Shown one piece after another: positions 36,458 to 48,345 of a stretch of 61,694 nt of DNA. The stretch is from Erysipelotrichaceae bacterium (GTDB lineage: Bacteria; Bacillota_I; Bacilli_A; Erysipelotrichales; Erysipelotrichaceae). How positions within the stretch are numbered: the stretch's first letter is position 1; every line of letters begins with the position of its first letter. Made by a program: the position numbers and the translations under genes. Location: contig JAFYHT010000035.1 in the NCBI GenBank assembly GCA_017539025.1, positions 1-61,694 on the forward strand. The letters are read 5' to 3'. The notes under the pieces were generated by a model. It made no database searches. It saw nothing but the letters and a program-made list of their open reading frames with translations, and was not told where the DNA came from.

Positions 36458-38991
36458 CAGAATTCTCCTTTCAGGTTCATCACATGTTTTCCATAATCAA
36501 GTATTCTTTCACTTCCATCCGGAAGGATGACCTTCGCATGAACATTGGCAGGGATCTCAAATTCAAATTCAATTCCCTCTTTATCATGTTTCCAATTCGA
36601 TTTCACTAAGCCAAGCGGACTCTGATATTCTCCCTTGGCATATTCTAACATCCTGTTAGGATATGGCCTGATCTCAAGTGTTCCGTTTTCCACGTTCATA
36701 CCGCAGACACCGCTTATGAGCCATCCGGATACTGCGCCATAAGAATAATGATTCAAGGAAGCGTTATCTCCGGCTTGCGTACCATTCCAGTTTTCCCAGA
36801 TGGAAGTCGAACCCTTCTTGACGGCATAGAGCCAGGAAGGAGAACTATCCTGAAGCAGAAGACGATAAGCGGTATCAACATAACCGTATTCGCAAAGCAC
36901 CGGACAAAGGAATGGAGTCGACAGGAATCCGGTATTGAGATGGTATCCGTTTTTCACGACCATTTCATTCAGAAGTTTCGCATTCTCTTGTTTTCGATCG
37001 ACAAGATCAAAACGGATCGCTCTGAGATAATCACACTGTCTGTCGGAATGAACCAGTCCATGATCAGTGAACGTGTGAATATAAGCCTTGCGTATCTCAT
37101 TAGATAGTTCGCGATATTTTTTCGCATCATCATCTTTTCCTAATATCTCAGCGATCTCAGACAATAATTTTGTGCTGTAGAAATAGTAGGCTGTTGCCGA
37201 CTTCGGTGCACCCTTGGTCATATTATTTCTTAACTCAGTTGCGGAATCCACATCCGGCTGGCACCATTCACCCCAGTGGAAACCCTTCTCGATCACGTAT
37301 TTCTTGTATGGGTCATTCTTGAAAAGGTTCTTCAGCTTACTCTTGTGAGCCAGCTTTTCAAGACGTGCGATCCATCTGACCATCATCCCGTAATTATCTT
37401 CAAGGATCTTCTTGTCACCATATTTCTCATACATGACATAAGGGACGATGACTGCCGCATCTCCCCAGCCCGTTGAACCATCCAGTATTGCCGCAAATCC
37501 TCCGCCTTCATGATTGATCGGAGGAGCGATATTGGCAACAGTCCCATCTTTCTTCTGAGCGATCCTGCATTCTGCCAGCCACTTCTTGAATACCGTATAT
37601 GAATCGTGCAGGATGATACCGGTCGGCACAAAGACCTGCGCATCGCCTGTCCATCCGCTTCTTTCTCTATGCGGACAGTCTGTCGGGATATCGGTGAAAT
37701 TGGACTTCATCGACCACATACTGTTCTTAAACAGTTTGTTGACATCTTTATCGGAACATTCAAATGAAGCTGTCTCTTCCATATCGGAATAAACTGCGAT
37801 CGCTTTGAATTTCGCATCATTTAGATCAACATCCGTTTCTACCTTGATGTACTGGAAACCAAAGATCGAGAATTTCGGCTTATAGACATTCAAACCATCC
37901 TTGCAGGTATATTCGATCTTCTGCGGGATACCGCCGTTCTTATTCCTCTTGCCCGGATCGATATTGCGCTGCGTGAAATTGCCGTCATCATCGATCAGTT
38001 CTCCATGCCAGATAGTGATCTTCTGGCCCTTCTTTGCGTTGACTTCAAAAGATGTGTATCCGGCAAGGTTCTGCGAGAAATCATAGACGATCGAACCGTC
38101 TGTCACATTGATCCTTTTCCCTTCAAATGTCTCCATCTCCTTGATGTATACTTCATCGGAACAGACAAGAGTATCATAAGGGAAATCGACGACTTTCACT
38201 TCATGATAGTCATCGAACTCTTCCAGATTTGCGTCATAGATCTCTCCGATCTCCATATCGGAAAAACGGATCGGGCCGCTTTGTGATGCCTTCCAGTTCT
38301 CATCTGAGATCATAACGATCTGCCCATCGATCTCCAGCTGACACAACAACGCAAGATCATCGCCAAAGACTCGATTGGCGCCATCGATGCCGATGTTGCC
38401 GCGATACCAGCCATCGCCGATGATGACTTCGATCAGGTTCTCTCCTTTCTTCAGAAGATCTTTCACATCATAGACCTGATACTGCAATCTCTTTCGATAA
38501 TCATCCGTTCCCGGAGCCAGCACGAAGTCACCGACTCTTTTCCCATTGATCCTAACTTCATACAAGCCATGACTGGTGATATAAAGTCTTGCCTTGCCGA
38601 TATCCTTGACTTCAAAATTCCTTTTCAGATAGGAAGCAGGAACTCTTTCCTTACTGCGGGAGAGTTCCGGATCGATCCATTTCGCTTTCCAATCATGAAT
38701 GCCCATCTCAAAGAAAGCGGATGTCTCTTCTCCTTTTTCATTATTCTCATCCCACAAGCTTATCTTAAGTTCAACCTGATCTCTGTCATGAAATTCGATC
38801 GGGGAAACAAAATCCATCCTGTCGCTTTCTTCCTTTTCCGACTGATAGATCACTTCTCCATTTACCGTGAACGAATAAGAAAAACCACTCTGTGCGATCC
38901 CCTTATCACAGTTCCAAGTGAATCTCGGTCTGTTGTTTTCCAGACCCAGAGGATCTTTTAAACCATCGATCCTGATATTGATTGCTTTCAT
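36457..38991 (-). CDS. GH78 alpha-L-rhamnosidase
   Basis: An 844-residue cytoplasmic rhamnosidase. Catalytic motifs are CPHRERSGWTGD (general-acid Glu) and SIWENWNG (base Glu). It ends after the usual C-terminal beta domain, without the helical tail of the first GH78. It is closer to the GH78 at 48346-50889: both begin MKAINI and share ENNRPRF/DILRPRF-type openings. The frame extends to 39063, but the ATG at 38991 has a GAGGTG site 7 bases away. First gene of a GH78-GH43 operon divergent from a LacZ-type GH2. Confidence 0.92.
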   Translation of the reverse strand: MKAINIRIDGLKDPLGLENNRPRFTWNCDKGIAQSGFSYSFTVNGEVIYQSEKEESDRMDFVSPIEFHDRDQVELKISLWDENNEKGEETSAFFEMGIHDWKAKWIDPELSRSKERVPASYLKRNFEVKDIGKARLYITSHGLYEVRINGKRVGDFVLAPGTDDYRKRLQYQVYDVKDLLKKGENLIEVIIGDGWYRGNIGIDGANRVFGDDLALLCQLEIDGQIVMISDENWKASQSGPIRFSDMEIGEIYDANLEEFDDYHEVKVVDFPYDTLVCSDEVYIKEMETFEGKRINVTDGSIVYDFSQNLAGYTSFEVNAKKGQKITIWHGELIDDDGNFTQRNIDPGKRNKNGGIPQKIEYTCKDGLNVYKPKFSIFGFQYIKVETDVDLNDAKFKAIAVYSDMEETASFECSDKDVNKLFKNSMWSMKSNFTDIPTDCPHRERSGWTGDAQVFVPTGIILHDSYTVFKKWLAECRIAQKKDGTVANIAPPINHEGGGFAAILDGSTGWGDAAVIVPYVMYEKYGDKKILEDNYGMMVRWIARLEKLAHKSKLKNLFKNDPYKKYVIEKGFHWGEWCQPDVDSATELRNNMTKGAPKSATAYYFYSTKLLSEIAEILGKDDDAKKYRELSNEIRKAYIHTFTDHGLVHSDRQCDYLRAIRFDLVDRKQENAKLLNEMVVKNGYHLNTGFLSTPFLCPVLCEYGYVDTAYRLLLQDSSPSWLYAVKKGSTSIWENWNGTQAGDNASLNHYSYGAVSGWLISGVCGMNVENGTLEIRPYPNRMLEYAKGEYQSPLGLVKSNWKHDKEGIEFEFEIPANVHAKVILPDGSERILDYGKHVMNLKGEF

Positions 38992-39110
38992 AGAATTCAC
39001 CTCATTGTTTGTTACGATTTTATTATATCGAAGAGATTTTACTTTCGATACTCTATGCAACACATTTCCTGTTTTTGTATAAAAGATCTCAGATTAAGGA
39101 AGCGAAGACT

Positions 39111-42103
<2,993 letters not shown>

Positions 42104-42122
42104 GCTGACAGGATCATACGAA

Positions 42123-42150
42123 AAAATCGCCGGATCATTCCGGCGATTTT
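42123..42150. terminator. Bidirectional terminator between GH2 and araD
   Basis: An 11-bp perfect GC-containing stem (AAAATCGCCGG with CCGGCGATTTT, 6-base loop) with A/T flanks; it also ends the nine-gene arabinose operon. Confidence 0.92.
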
Positions 42151-42168
42151 CTTATGTTTCAATAAACT

Positions 42169-42858
42169 TTACTGGCCGTAGTAGGCGTTCTTCCCGTGTT
42201 TTCTGAGATAGTGCCTGTCCAGCAGTTCCTTCTGCATATCCTTAGCATCCGGATTGAGAGTCATAGCGTGATAGTTCATCTCGCAAACTGTTTCTAAGAC
42301 AACGGAATTGTGTACCGCATCGAATGGATCTTTGCCCCAGGTGAACGGACCGTGGTTGGCAACCAATACGCCTGGCATCATGTCAGGATCAAGATCCCTG
42401 AAGGTCTCAACGATGACATTGCCTGTTTCTCTTTCGTATTCACCTTCGATCTCTTGTTTTGTCATCCTTCTTGTGCATGGGATGTATCCATAGAAGTAGT
42501 CGCCATGTGTAGTACCCATTGGCCTCACAGAAAGATTTGCCTGGGCAAAGGAGACTGCCCATTTACTATGCGTATGAACGATACCGCCGATATTCGGGAA
42601 GCTGTTATACAAGACAAGATGAGTATCCGTATCGGAAGATGGTTTATATCTTCCTTCTACTCTTTCCCCACTCTTGAGATCGACGACCACCATGTCTTCC
42701 GGCGTCAGTTTGTCATAATCAACACCGGATGGCTTGATGACCATCAGTCCCTTTTCTCTGTCTACTCCTGAGACATTGCCCCATGTGAAGACAACGAGAT
42801 TGTAGTGAGGCAGAAGCATATTGGCTTCATAGACTTTTTTCTTTAAATCTTCTAACAT
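42169..42858 (-). CDS. araD: L-ribulose-5-phosphate 4-epimerase
   Basis: A 229-residue class II aldolase-fold epimerase that makes D-xylulose 5-phosphate from L-ribulose 5-phosphate. Zinc ligands His95 and His97 lie in GIVHTHSKW and His169 in ANHGPF; GNVSG and KPSSDTDTH bind substrate phosphate. A GAGGA site lies within the upstream gene, 2 bases away. It is the last gene of the arabinose operon, and its product meets the pathway of the xyl operon. Confidence 0.96.
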   Translation of the reverse strand: MLEDLKKKVYEANMLLPHYNLVVFTWGNVSGVDREKGLMVIKPSGVDYDKLTPEDMVVVDLKSGERVEGRYKPSSDTDTHLVLYNSFPNIGGIVHTHSKWAVSFAQANLSVRPMGTTHGDYFYGYIPCTRRMTKQEIEGEYERETGNVIVETFRDLDPDMMPGVLVANHGPFTWGKDPFDAVHNSVVLETVCEMNYHAMTLNPDAKDMQKELLDRHYLRKHGKNAYYGQ

Positions 42859-42860
42859 AG

Positions 42861-43604
42861 CTATTCCTCGAAATATCCTTCCAGTTTATGAGCGATGAAC
42901 GGCGTCCACCAGTCTCTGTATCCGCATAATGAAGGATGGATCGGATTGACCATGTACAGATCATATCTGTCCTTGGCAATGGAATCAATATTCAATTCAT
43001 TCCACAGGTCGATGATACCGATATTCCACTTTTCCTTGATCTGATGTAAGAGATCGACCATCTTCTGATAGTGTTCACTTTCGTACTTCGCATTGGTATA
43101 GAAGACAACCGGACAGTTCCAGGTCTTCTTCGCATAAGCGATGATGTATTCGATCGCACCGGCGATCGTCTTTGTATCGAAGTCATCGATTTCAAAAGAA
43201 TCACTGACTTCACCTAACGGCCGCTTTGTTGTGGCGTCATTTGTCGACAGCTGGCAGACAAAGAGATCTGCCTTGAAATTCTTGTCACAGTTCTTGATGC
43301 GATAGACATAAGGCTTTTTTCCGAATATGTCTTTATCGACAAGAGTCGTACCGCTGACTGCTTCCTTGGAGACGTTGACGCCGTAATCCTTTTTCAGATA
43401 CTCGACAAAAGAGATATCATTCCTGCCATAGGTGACAGAAGAACCCAGAAACATGATATTCTTTCCGTTCAATATCGTATCTTTAAACTCAACAGTTCCC
43501 GGCAGATATTTTTCATCATCTCCCGGATGTTTCTTGTTTGCCTTGTAGTAAGCAGCTGCACCAAGTGCTGCAGCTGTCAAAGGGATCAGCCAGAACTTTT
43601 TCAT
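42861..43604 (-). CDS. Membrane-anchored SGNH/GDSL-type hydrolase
   Basis: A 247-residue protein that begins with a basic residue pair and a hydrophobic helix ([17 protein letters not shown]), most likely an uncleaved membrane anchor. The remainder is an SGNH hydrolase: Ser56 in the GSSVTYG block, LSTNDAT as the Asn block and [10 protein letters not shown] with the catalytic His. It is probably a carbohydrate esterase acting at the outer face of the membrane, and is the only degradative protein in the window with an export-like N-terminus. The ATG overlaps the araB stop (TAATG) with CAGGAG upstream, so it is firmly inside the ara operon. Confidence 0.85.
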   Translation of the reverse strand: MKKFWLIPLTAAALGAAAYYKANKKHPGDDEKYLPGTVEFKDTILNGKNIMFLGSSVTYGRNDISFVEYLKKDYGVNVSKEAVSGTTLVDKDIFGKKPYVYRIKNCDKNFKADLFVCQLSTNDATTKRPLGEVSDSFEIDDFDTKTIAGAIEYIIAYAKKTWNCPVVFYTNAKYESEHYQKMVDLLHQIKEKWNIGIIDLWNELNIDSIAKDRYDLYMVNPIHPSLCGYRDWWTPFIAHKLEGYFEE

Positions 43605-45172
43605 TACAGACTCCTGATCGCTGCCTTTTCCACTTCCAGACAGCTCTTGTATTTTTCGATATAGCGGTTGAAACCATCAACTTCCTTCTCATCTGCCATC
43701 AGCGTTGATGACTTACAGCCATTGAAGACTTTCTGATCGAGATAATCTTCCAGCGTTTCGCCTTCCTTCTTCCATAACGCGTAGGCACAAAGAAGAGCCA
43801 TACCGTAAGGACCGCCCTCACCGGCTGTTTCCATGACAGATACCGGCGCATTGATGGCTGCGCTTAAGATCCTCTGGCCAACACCTTCCGTTTTGAAGAA
43901 ACCGCCGTGACCGAAGATCTTTTCGATCTCGACATTTTCTTTCGCAAGGATATCCATACCGATCTTCAGTGTTGCCATCGCGGAATACAGATGAGAACGC
44001 ATGAAGTTGGAAAGATCGAAGACAGAATCCGGTTTACGGATATAAAGAAGTCTTCCTTCATCGAGATCCGTTACACCTTCACCCGAATAATAGTTGAAGC
44101 TGATCAGATCTGAACAGTCTTCTGTTCCTTCAAGTGCCTTATTGAAAAGTTTTGTGTATAAGGTATTTGTATCAACAGAGAAACCAAATTCCTCGATCGC
44201 TTCCTTGATCAGCCTGACCCAGGCGTTGATATCGGAAGTACAGTTGTTGCAATGGACCATCGCTACCGGCATGCCTACCGGAGTTGTGACCATGTCGATC
44301 TCCTTGTGGACATTGAGTTTCTTGTCGGTGACGACCATCGCAAAATCGGAAGTACCGGCTGAAACATTGCCGGTCTTGACTCTGATGGAATCCGTCGCGA
44401 CCATACCGGTACCGGCATCGCCTTCGCAAGGTACGACTGTAATACCGGCCTTGAGTTCACCGGTCGGATCCAGATACAAAGCACCTGTTTCGCTCAAGGT
44501 ACCCGCATCATCGCCTGCCAGTAAGACTTCCGGTAAGAGCTTTCTCAGATCAAAACCATAAGCTTTGACTTCCTCCAGATCATTGAATTTCTTCAACATC
44601 GTTTCATCATAGTTCAATGTATCGGAATCGATCGGGAACATGCCTGAAGCTTCGCCGATCCCCATGACCTTCTTACCGGTCAGTACATAGTGGACATAAC
44701 CGGCTAAAGTCGTGATATAGGATAATTCAGGAAGATGTGCTTCCTTGTTTAAGATCGCCTGATAAAGATGAGCGATCGACCATCTCTGCGGAACGTTGAA
44801 ACCGAAAAGTTCCGTCAGCTTTCCTGCAGCTTCTGCGGTGATCGTGTTTCTCCATGTCCTGAATTCACAAAGCTGTCTGTCTTGTTTATCAAAAGGCAGA
44901 TAGCCATGCATCATTGCGGAGACACCGATGGCACCTGTTTCATCTAAAACGACATCATATCTTTCCTTGACATCCTTCTTCAGGTTTGCGAAACAATCCT
45001 GCAGGCCTTCTTTCACTTCTTCCAGTGAATAAGTCCAGATGCCATTAACGAAAGAGTTTTCCCAGGTGTGATCACCCTGGGCAAGGATCTGATGATCCTT
45101 GGATAGTAAGACGGCCTTGATCCTGGTGGAACCAAGCTCAATACCGATGACTGTATCTTTTAAGTTCAACAT
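43604..45172 (-). CDS. araB: Ribulokinase-type FGGY kinase
   Basis: A 522-residue FGGY kinase with GIELGSTRIKAVLL at the N-terminus, GNVSAGTSDFAMV and GEGGPYGMALL in the C-terminal ATPase domain. It differs clearly from the xylulokinase here, and its place between araA and araD makes L-ribulose the substrate. The open frame starts far inside araA, but the ATG at 45172, one base after the araA stop (TAATATG), begins the conserved fold; a weak GGAAG site lies in the end of araA. Translational coupling to araA is expected. Confidence 0.9.
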   Translation of the reverse strand: MLNLKDTVIGIELGSTRIKAVLLSKDHQILAQGDHTWENSFVNGIWTYSLEEVKEGLQDCFANLKKDVKERYDVVLDETGAIGVSAMMHGYLPFDKQDRQLCEFRTWRNTITAEAAGKLTELFGFNVPQRWSIAHLYQAILNKEAHLPELSYITTLAGYVHYVLTGKKVMGIGEASGMFPIDSDTLNYDETMLKKFNDLEEVKAYGFDLRKLLPEVLLAGDDAGTLSETGALYLDPTGELKAGITVVPCEGDAGTGMVATDSIRVKTGNVSAGTSDFAMVVTDKKLNVHKEIDMVTTPVGMPVAMVHCNNCTSDINAWVRLIKEAIEEFGFSVDTNTLYTKLFNKALEGTEDCSDLISFNYYSGEGVTDLDEGRLLYIRKPDSVFDLSNFMRSHLYSAMATLKIGMDILAKENVEIEKIFGHGGFFKTEGVGQRILSAAINAPVSVMETAGEGGPYGMALLCAYALWKKEGETLEDYLDQKVFNGCKSSTLMADEKEVDGFNRYIEKYKSCLEVEKAAIRSL

Positions 45173-45173
45173 A

Positions 45174-46637
45174 TTATCGTAACTTCCAGACCAGGTCTTT
45201 GACCAGGAGTTCTTCTTCCAGTTTTTCAACTGTCGTGTCTTTATCGATATGAACGAATTCAATGCCCATGAACTTCGCAAAGTCTCTCATCATTTCAGCT
45301 GTGACATCATAGCTGAGCACTGTGTGGTGTGCACCACCGGCTGTGATCCAGCATTCAACGCCATCTGTCAGATCAGGAAGAGCTCTCCACATGACACGCG
45401 CAACCGGTAAGTTAGGCATCTGCATGATCGGCTTGACTGCTTCGATGTCCTGAACGATGAGTCTCAATCTTCCACCCATATCGATCAGAGAAGCAACGAT
45501 ACCCTTGCCTGCCTTGCCTTCAAAGACAAGTCTTGCCGGATCCTTTTCGTTCATGCCGATACCCAGATGATGAGTCTCGATCCTTGGCTTGTCAGCCGCC
45601 AGTGACGGACATACTTCCAGCATATGGGCACCAAGTGAATATTCGTGACCCTTTACAAGGTGATATGTATAGTCTTCCATGAAAGCGGAAGCACCGTTGC
45701 CGTTTTCGCCCATGGCCTTCATGATGGCAGTCATAGCGGAAACTTTCCAGTCGCCTTCACCGCCATAGCCATAGCCCAAAGACATCAGATGTTGTGATGC
45801 CAGACCAGGAAGCTGTTCCATGCCATAGAGATCCTGGAAGGTATTGGAGAATGCCTTGCAGTTGTTGGCATCCATCATCTTCTTGATCGCGATCTCTTCC
45901 TTTGCCTGATATCTGATCGCAGCGATGTTGTCGGTATTGATATCGTAGCTTTCCTTGTAGGTATCAAATAAAGCCTCAACTTCTTCATCAGTGACTTCAT
46001 TCATGACCTTGACGAGATCTCCAACCGCCCAGGTATTGACTTCCCAGCCCAATACCTTCTGGACTTCGACCTTGTCACCTTCCGTGACTGCGACATCTCT
46101 CATGTTGTCGCCGAAACGCATGACTTTCATGTTTCTTGAAACATGGACACCATACGCAACTTTCTGGAACTCGCTTAAACGTTCAATGACCTTTTCGTCT
46201 TTCCAGTAACCGGCGATGACTTTTCTAGGCTTTCTGAGTCTTGCGGCGATGAAACCGTGTTCTCTGTCACCATGTGCGGCCTGATTCAGATTCATGAAAT
46301 CCATATCGATCTCATCATTCGGGATCTCAAGGTTGTATTGTGTTGCCAGGTGGCAATACGGCTTCTGTAAGAGATCGAGACCAGTCAGCCACATCTTGGA
46401 AGGAGAGAATGTATGACACCAGGTCACGACACCCAGGCAGTCATCATCATAATTGGCTTCCTTCATGACCTTGGTGATCTGATCGGAAGACATTGCCGTC
46501 ACCTTGTATACCAGTGGATAAGGCAGTTTTTCCGACAGCCATGCGGCCATCTCTTCACTTCTTCTCGCAACAGTGTCCAGGACTTCCTGTCCATAGAGGT
46601 CCTGCGAACCTACGACAAACCAGAATTGTTTACTCAT
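45174..46637 (-). CDS. araA: L-arabinose isomerase
   Basis: A 487-residue isomerase converting L-arabinose to L-ribulose. It starts with the typical FWFVVGSQDLYG, continues with VVTWCHTFSPSKMW, QFNLEIPND-like substrate region, GYGYGGEGDWK, METYTYH-like EDYTYHL and THHLGIGMNEKDPARLVF, ending with ITAGGAHHTVLS. A purine-rich AAAGGAAG site lies upstream. It follows the GH43 gene by 54 bases, which hold no terminator, so it belongs to the long operon that begins at the GH2 gene. Confidence 0.97.
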   Translation of the reverse strand: MSKQFWFVVGSQDLYGQEVLDTVARRSEEMAAWLSEKLPYPLVYKVTAMSSDQITKVMKEANYDDDCLGVVTWCHTFSPSKMWLTGLDLLQKPYCHLATQYNLEIPNDEIDMDFMNLNQAAHGDREHGFIAARLRKPRKVIAGYWKDEKVIERLSEFQKVAYGVHVSRNMKVMRFGDNMRDVAVTEGDKVEVQKVLGWEVNTWAVGDLVKVMNEVTDEEVEALFDTYKESYDINTDNIAAIRYQAKEEIAIKKMMDANNCKAFSNTFQDLYGMEQLPGLASQHLMSLGYGYGGEGDWKVSAMTAIMKAMGENGNGASAFMEDYTYHLVKGHEYSLGAHMLEVCPSLAADKPRIETHHLGIGMNEKDPARLVFEGKAGKGIVASLIDMGGRLRLIVQDIEAVKPIMQMPNLPVARVMWRALPDLTDGVECWITAGGAHHTVLSYDVTAEMMRDFAKFMGIEFVHIDKDTTVEKLEEELLVKDLVWKLR

Positions 46638-46691
46638 TTCATTTCTTCCTTTCGTTCTTTCATCAACATCTGAAATGTAATATTTAATTAT

Positions 46692-47561
46692 TTATCTGTT
46701 CTGATCTTTTCTGCTCAGAACACCGTTTTCATCATCCAGATCGAAGAAGACCGGGTGTTCGCTTCCGACCTTGTTCGGATAATGAAGCACCATCTTTAAT
46801 GTATCATTTTTATCTTTGAAAATCATTCCATGACCGCCGTCTTTGTCAAACAATGCTTTGGGATCAACGCTCCACTTGCCATCGATCTCATTATTATCGC
46901 TGTGGGCAAGCAGCTGACAATAACCCTTTGGTCCATGTGTCGACCACATCATGTGAAGTCTTCCCGTCTCGCTTCGATAGAAGTAAGGACCGTCTGTCAC
47001 ATACTTGTTGAACATGAACTTCCTGACCAGAGGACCCGCATCAGAAGCACTGAAGAGATAGACAGGATCTTCTTTCAAGGCAGAAAGATCTTCCTTGAGT
47101 TTTGCTGAATAGATCCTTCCATCCTTGACCTCTTTCCACTCTCGGCAGAAAACGATGTATGGTTCTGCTTTTTGTGAGATATACAGCGTACCATCAAGGC
47201 ATCTCCAATCCTGAGGCGTCAGGGTCTTATCTGACAATAATTCAAACGGTCCCATCGGAGAATCCGACACCAGAGAAGATGTTCCCATCTTCTTTCCATA
47301 GGCGAAGGTCGCAAACATATAGTATTTCCCATTGTAGTGATATACTTCCGGTGCCCAGTAATTCTTATCTGAAAAGAAATCTGAGGGCGGAGTAAATACT
47401 ACGAATGGTCCTTCGAAGTCCTCCAGATCATCACTGACATAGACATCCAGTCCAGTCGCCTTCCTTGTGAAAGACTCGCTTCCCCTTGTGCCATAGAGAT
47501 AATATTTTCCATCATCCAGTAAGATGAATGGATCTCTGATATTGATATCTTCCTTTTTCAT
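46692..47561 (-). CDS. GH43 glycosidase, single-domain (probable arabinofuranosidase)
   Basis: A compact 289-residue five-bladed propeller. Asp10 in NIRDPFIL is the likely base; WAPEVYHYNGKYYMF is blade 2; TDGPYFYR occupies the place where many family members have an EGP acid motif. No signal peptide or accessory domain. The position directly before araA suggests release of L-arabinose from short oligosaccharides. Its start overlaps the stop of the esterase gene by 4 bases (ATGA). Confidence 0.83.
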   Translation of the reverse strand: MKKEDINIRDPFILLDDGKYYLYGTRGSESFTRKATGLDVYVSDDLEDFEGPFVVFTPPSDFFSDKNYWAPEVYHYNGKYYMFATFAYGKKMGTSSLVSDSPMGPFELLSDKTLTPQDWRCLDGTLYISQKAEPYIVFCREWKEVKDGRIYSAKLKEDLSALKEDPVYLFSASDAGPLVRKFMFNKYVTDGPYFYRSETGRLHMMWSTHGPKGYCQLLAHSDNNEIDGKWSVDPKALFDKDGGHGMIFKDKNDTLKMVLHYPNKVGSEHPVFFDLDDENGVLSRKDQNR

Positions 47562-48331
47562 TTCTTCAACCAGAATTCTACTGCCTCATCGATCCAGCCT
47601 TTGGCAGCTGTATCACTTCCCGGACCGACTCCATGAGCTACACCCTCATAGTTTCTGAAGATGTGATCGATCCCCTGCTCACTTAAAGTCTTGTCCAGTT
47701 CGATCGAATTGTAATTCGGGACAAGCTCATCGGCAGTCCCGCACCAGACAAAGGTTCTCGGGTAATCCTTGCCGACATGTTTTTCAACGCTGCACATGTC
47801 CTCTTCTTCCTTCGAAGCATCCTTGCCTACAAAATTGTCATGAGAACCCATATGCGTATATTTCTTGTCCATCGTGATGACCGGATAGGACAGGATCAGG
47901 GCACCCGGTTTTTTCAGACCGTATTTCTGATAGCCGAGATTATCACTGCCAAATTCCGCAGTCAGATGTCCACCGGCCGAAGCACCCCAGATCGAATAAT
48001 TCCGGATATCCAGATGATATTCTTCCGTTTTGGAGAAGATCTCCTTGATCCCTCTTGCCAGGTCATCGATCGGACCAGGACATTTCGCTTTCTTTCCTGT
48101 ACGGTAATAGACGATGACCGCAGAGATCCCTTTTTCATTCAGTTTCCTTGCGATCGGCGTTCCTTCCATAAAGGAACAGACCAGTTGATAACCACCACCC
48201 GGAACCAGGATCGCCAGCGGATGGACCTTGCCATCGTTGATCAGAAACCTCAGATCGAGCTTATATCCTTTTCTGCCGAAGACATCTTTGGCGGCCTGTT
48301 TCTTATCCAGATCGATCGGTTGTTTTGCCAT
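47558..48331 (-). CDS. Alpha/beta-hydrolase, acetyl-xylan-esterase/BD-FAE type
   Basis: A 257-residue hydrolase with VPGGGYQ oxyanion strand, nucleophile Ser118 in GASAGG, an acid in GTADELVP and His in VAHGVG. This resembles small cytoplasmic acetyl esterases linked to hemicellulose and pectin clusters, and is only distantly related to the two HSL-type esterases. A strong AAGGAGG site lies before the ATG. It is tightly packed in the operon, 14 bases after the GH78 gene and overlapping the GH43 gene by 4. Confidence 0.86.
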   Translation of the reverse strand: MAKQPIDLDKKQAAKDVFGRKGYKLDLRFLINDGKVHPLAILVPGGGYQLVCSFMEGTPIARKLNEKGISAVIVYYRTGKKAKCPGPIDDLARGIKEIFSKTEEYHLDIRNYSIWGASAGGHLTAEFGSDNLGYQKYGLKKPGALILSYPVITMDKKYTHMGSHDNFVGKDASKEEEDMCSVEKHVGKDYPRTFVWCGTADELVPNYNSIELDKTLSEQGIDHIFRNYEGVAHGVGPGSDTAAKGWIDEAVEFWLKK

Positions 48332-48345
48332 AAGCTATCCTCCTT

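Noticed and set aside
35966..36496. Plus-strand open frame of 176 codons
   Set aside because: Antisense shadow of the GH43 gene with no supporting ribosome site or family motifs.
45173..45280. N-terminal extension of araB into araA
   Set aside because: The extension overlaps araA coding sequence; the conserved kinase fold begins at the ATG 45172 just after the araA stop.
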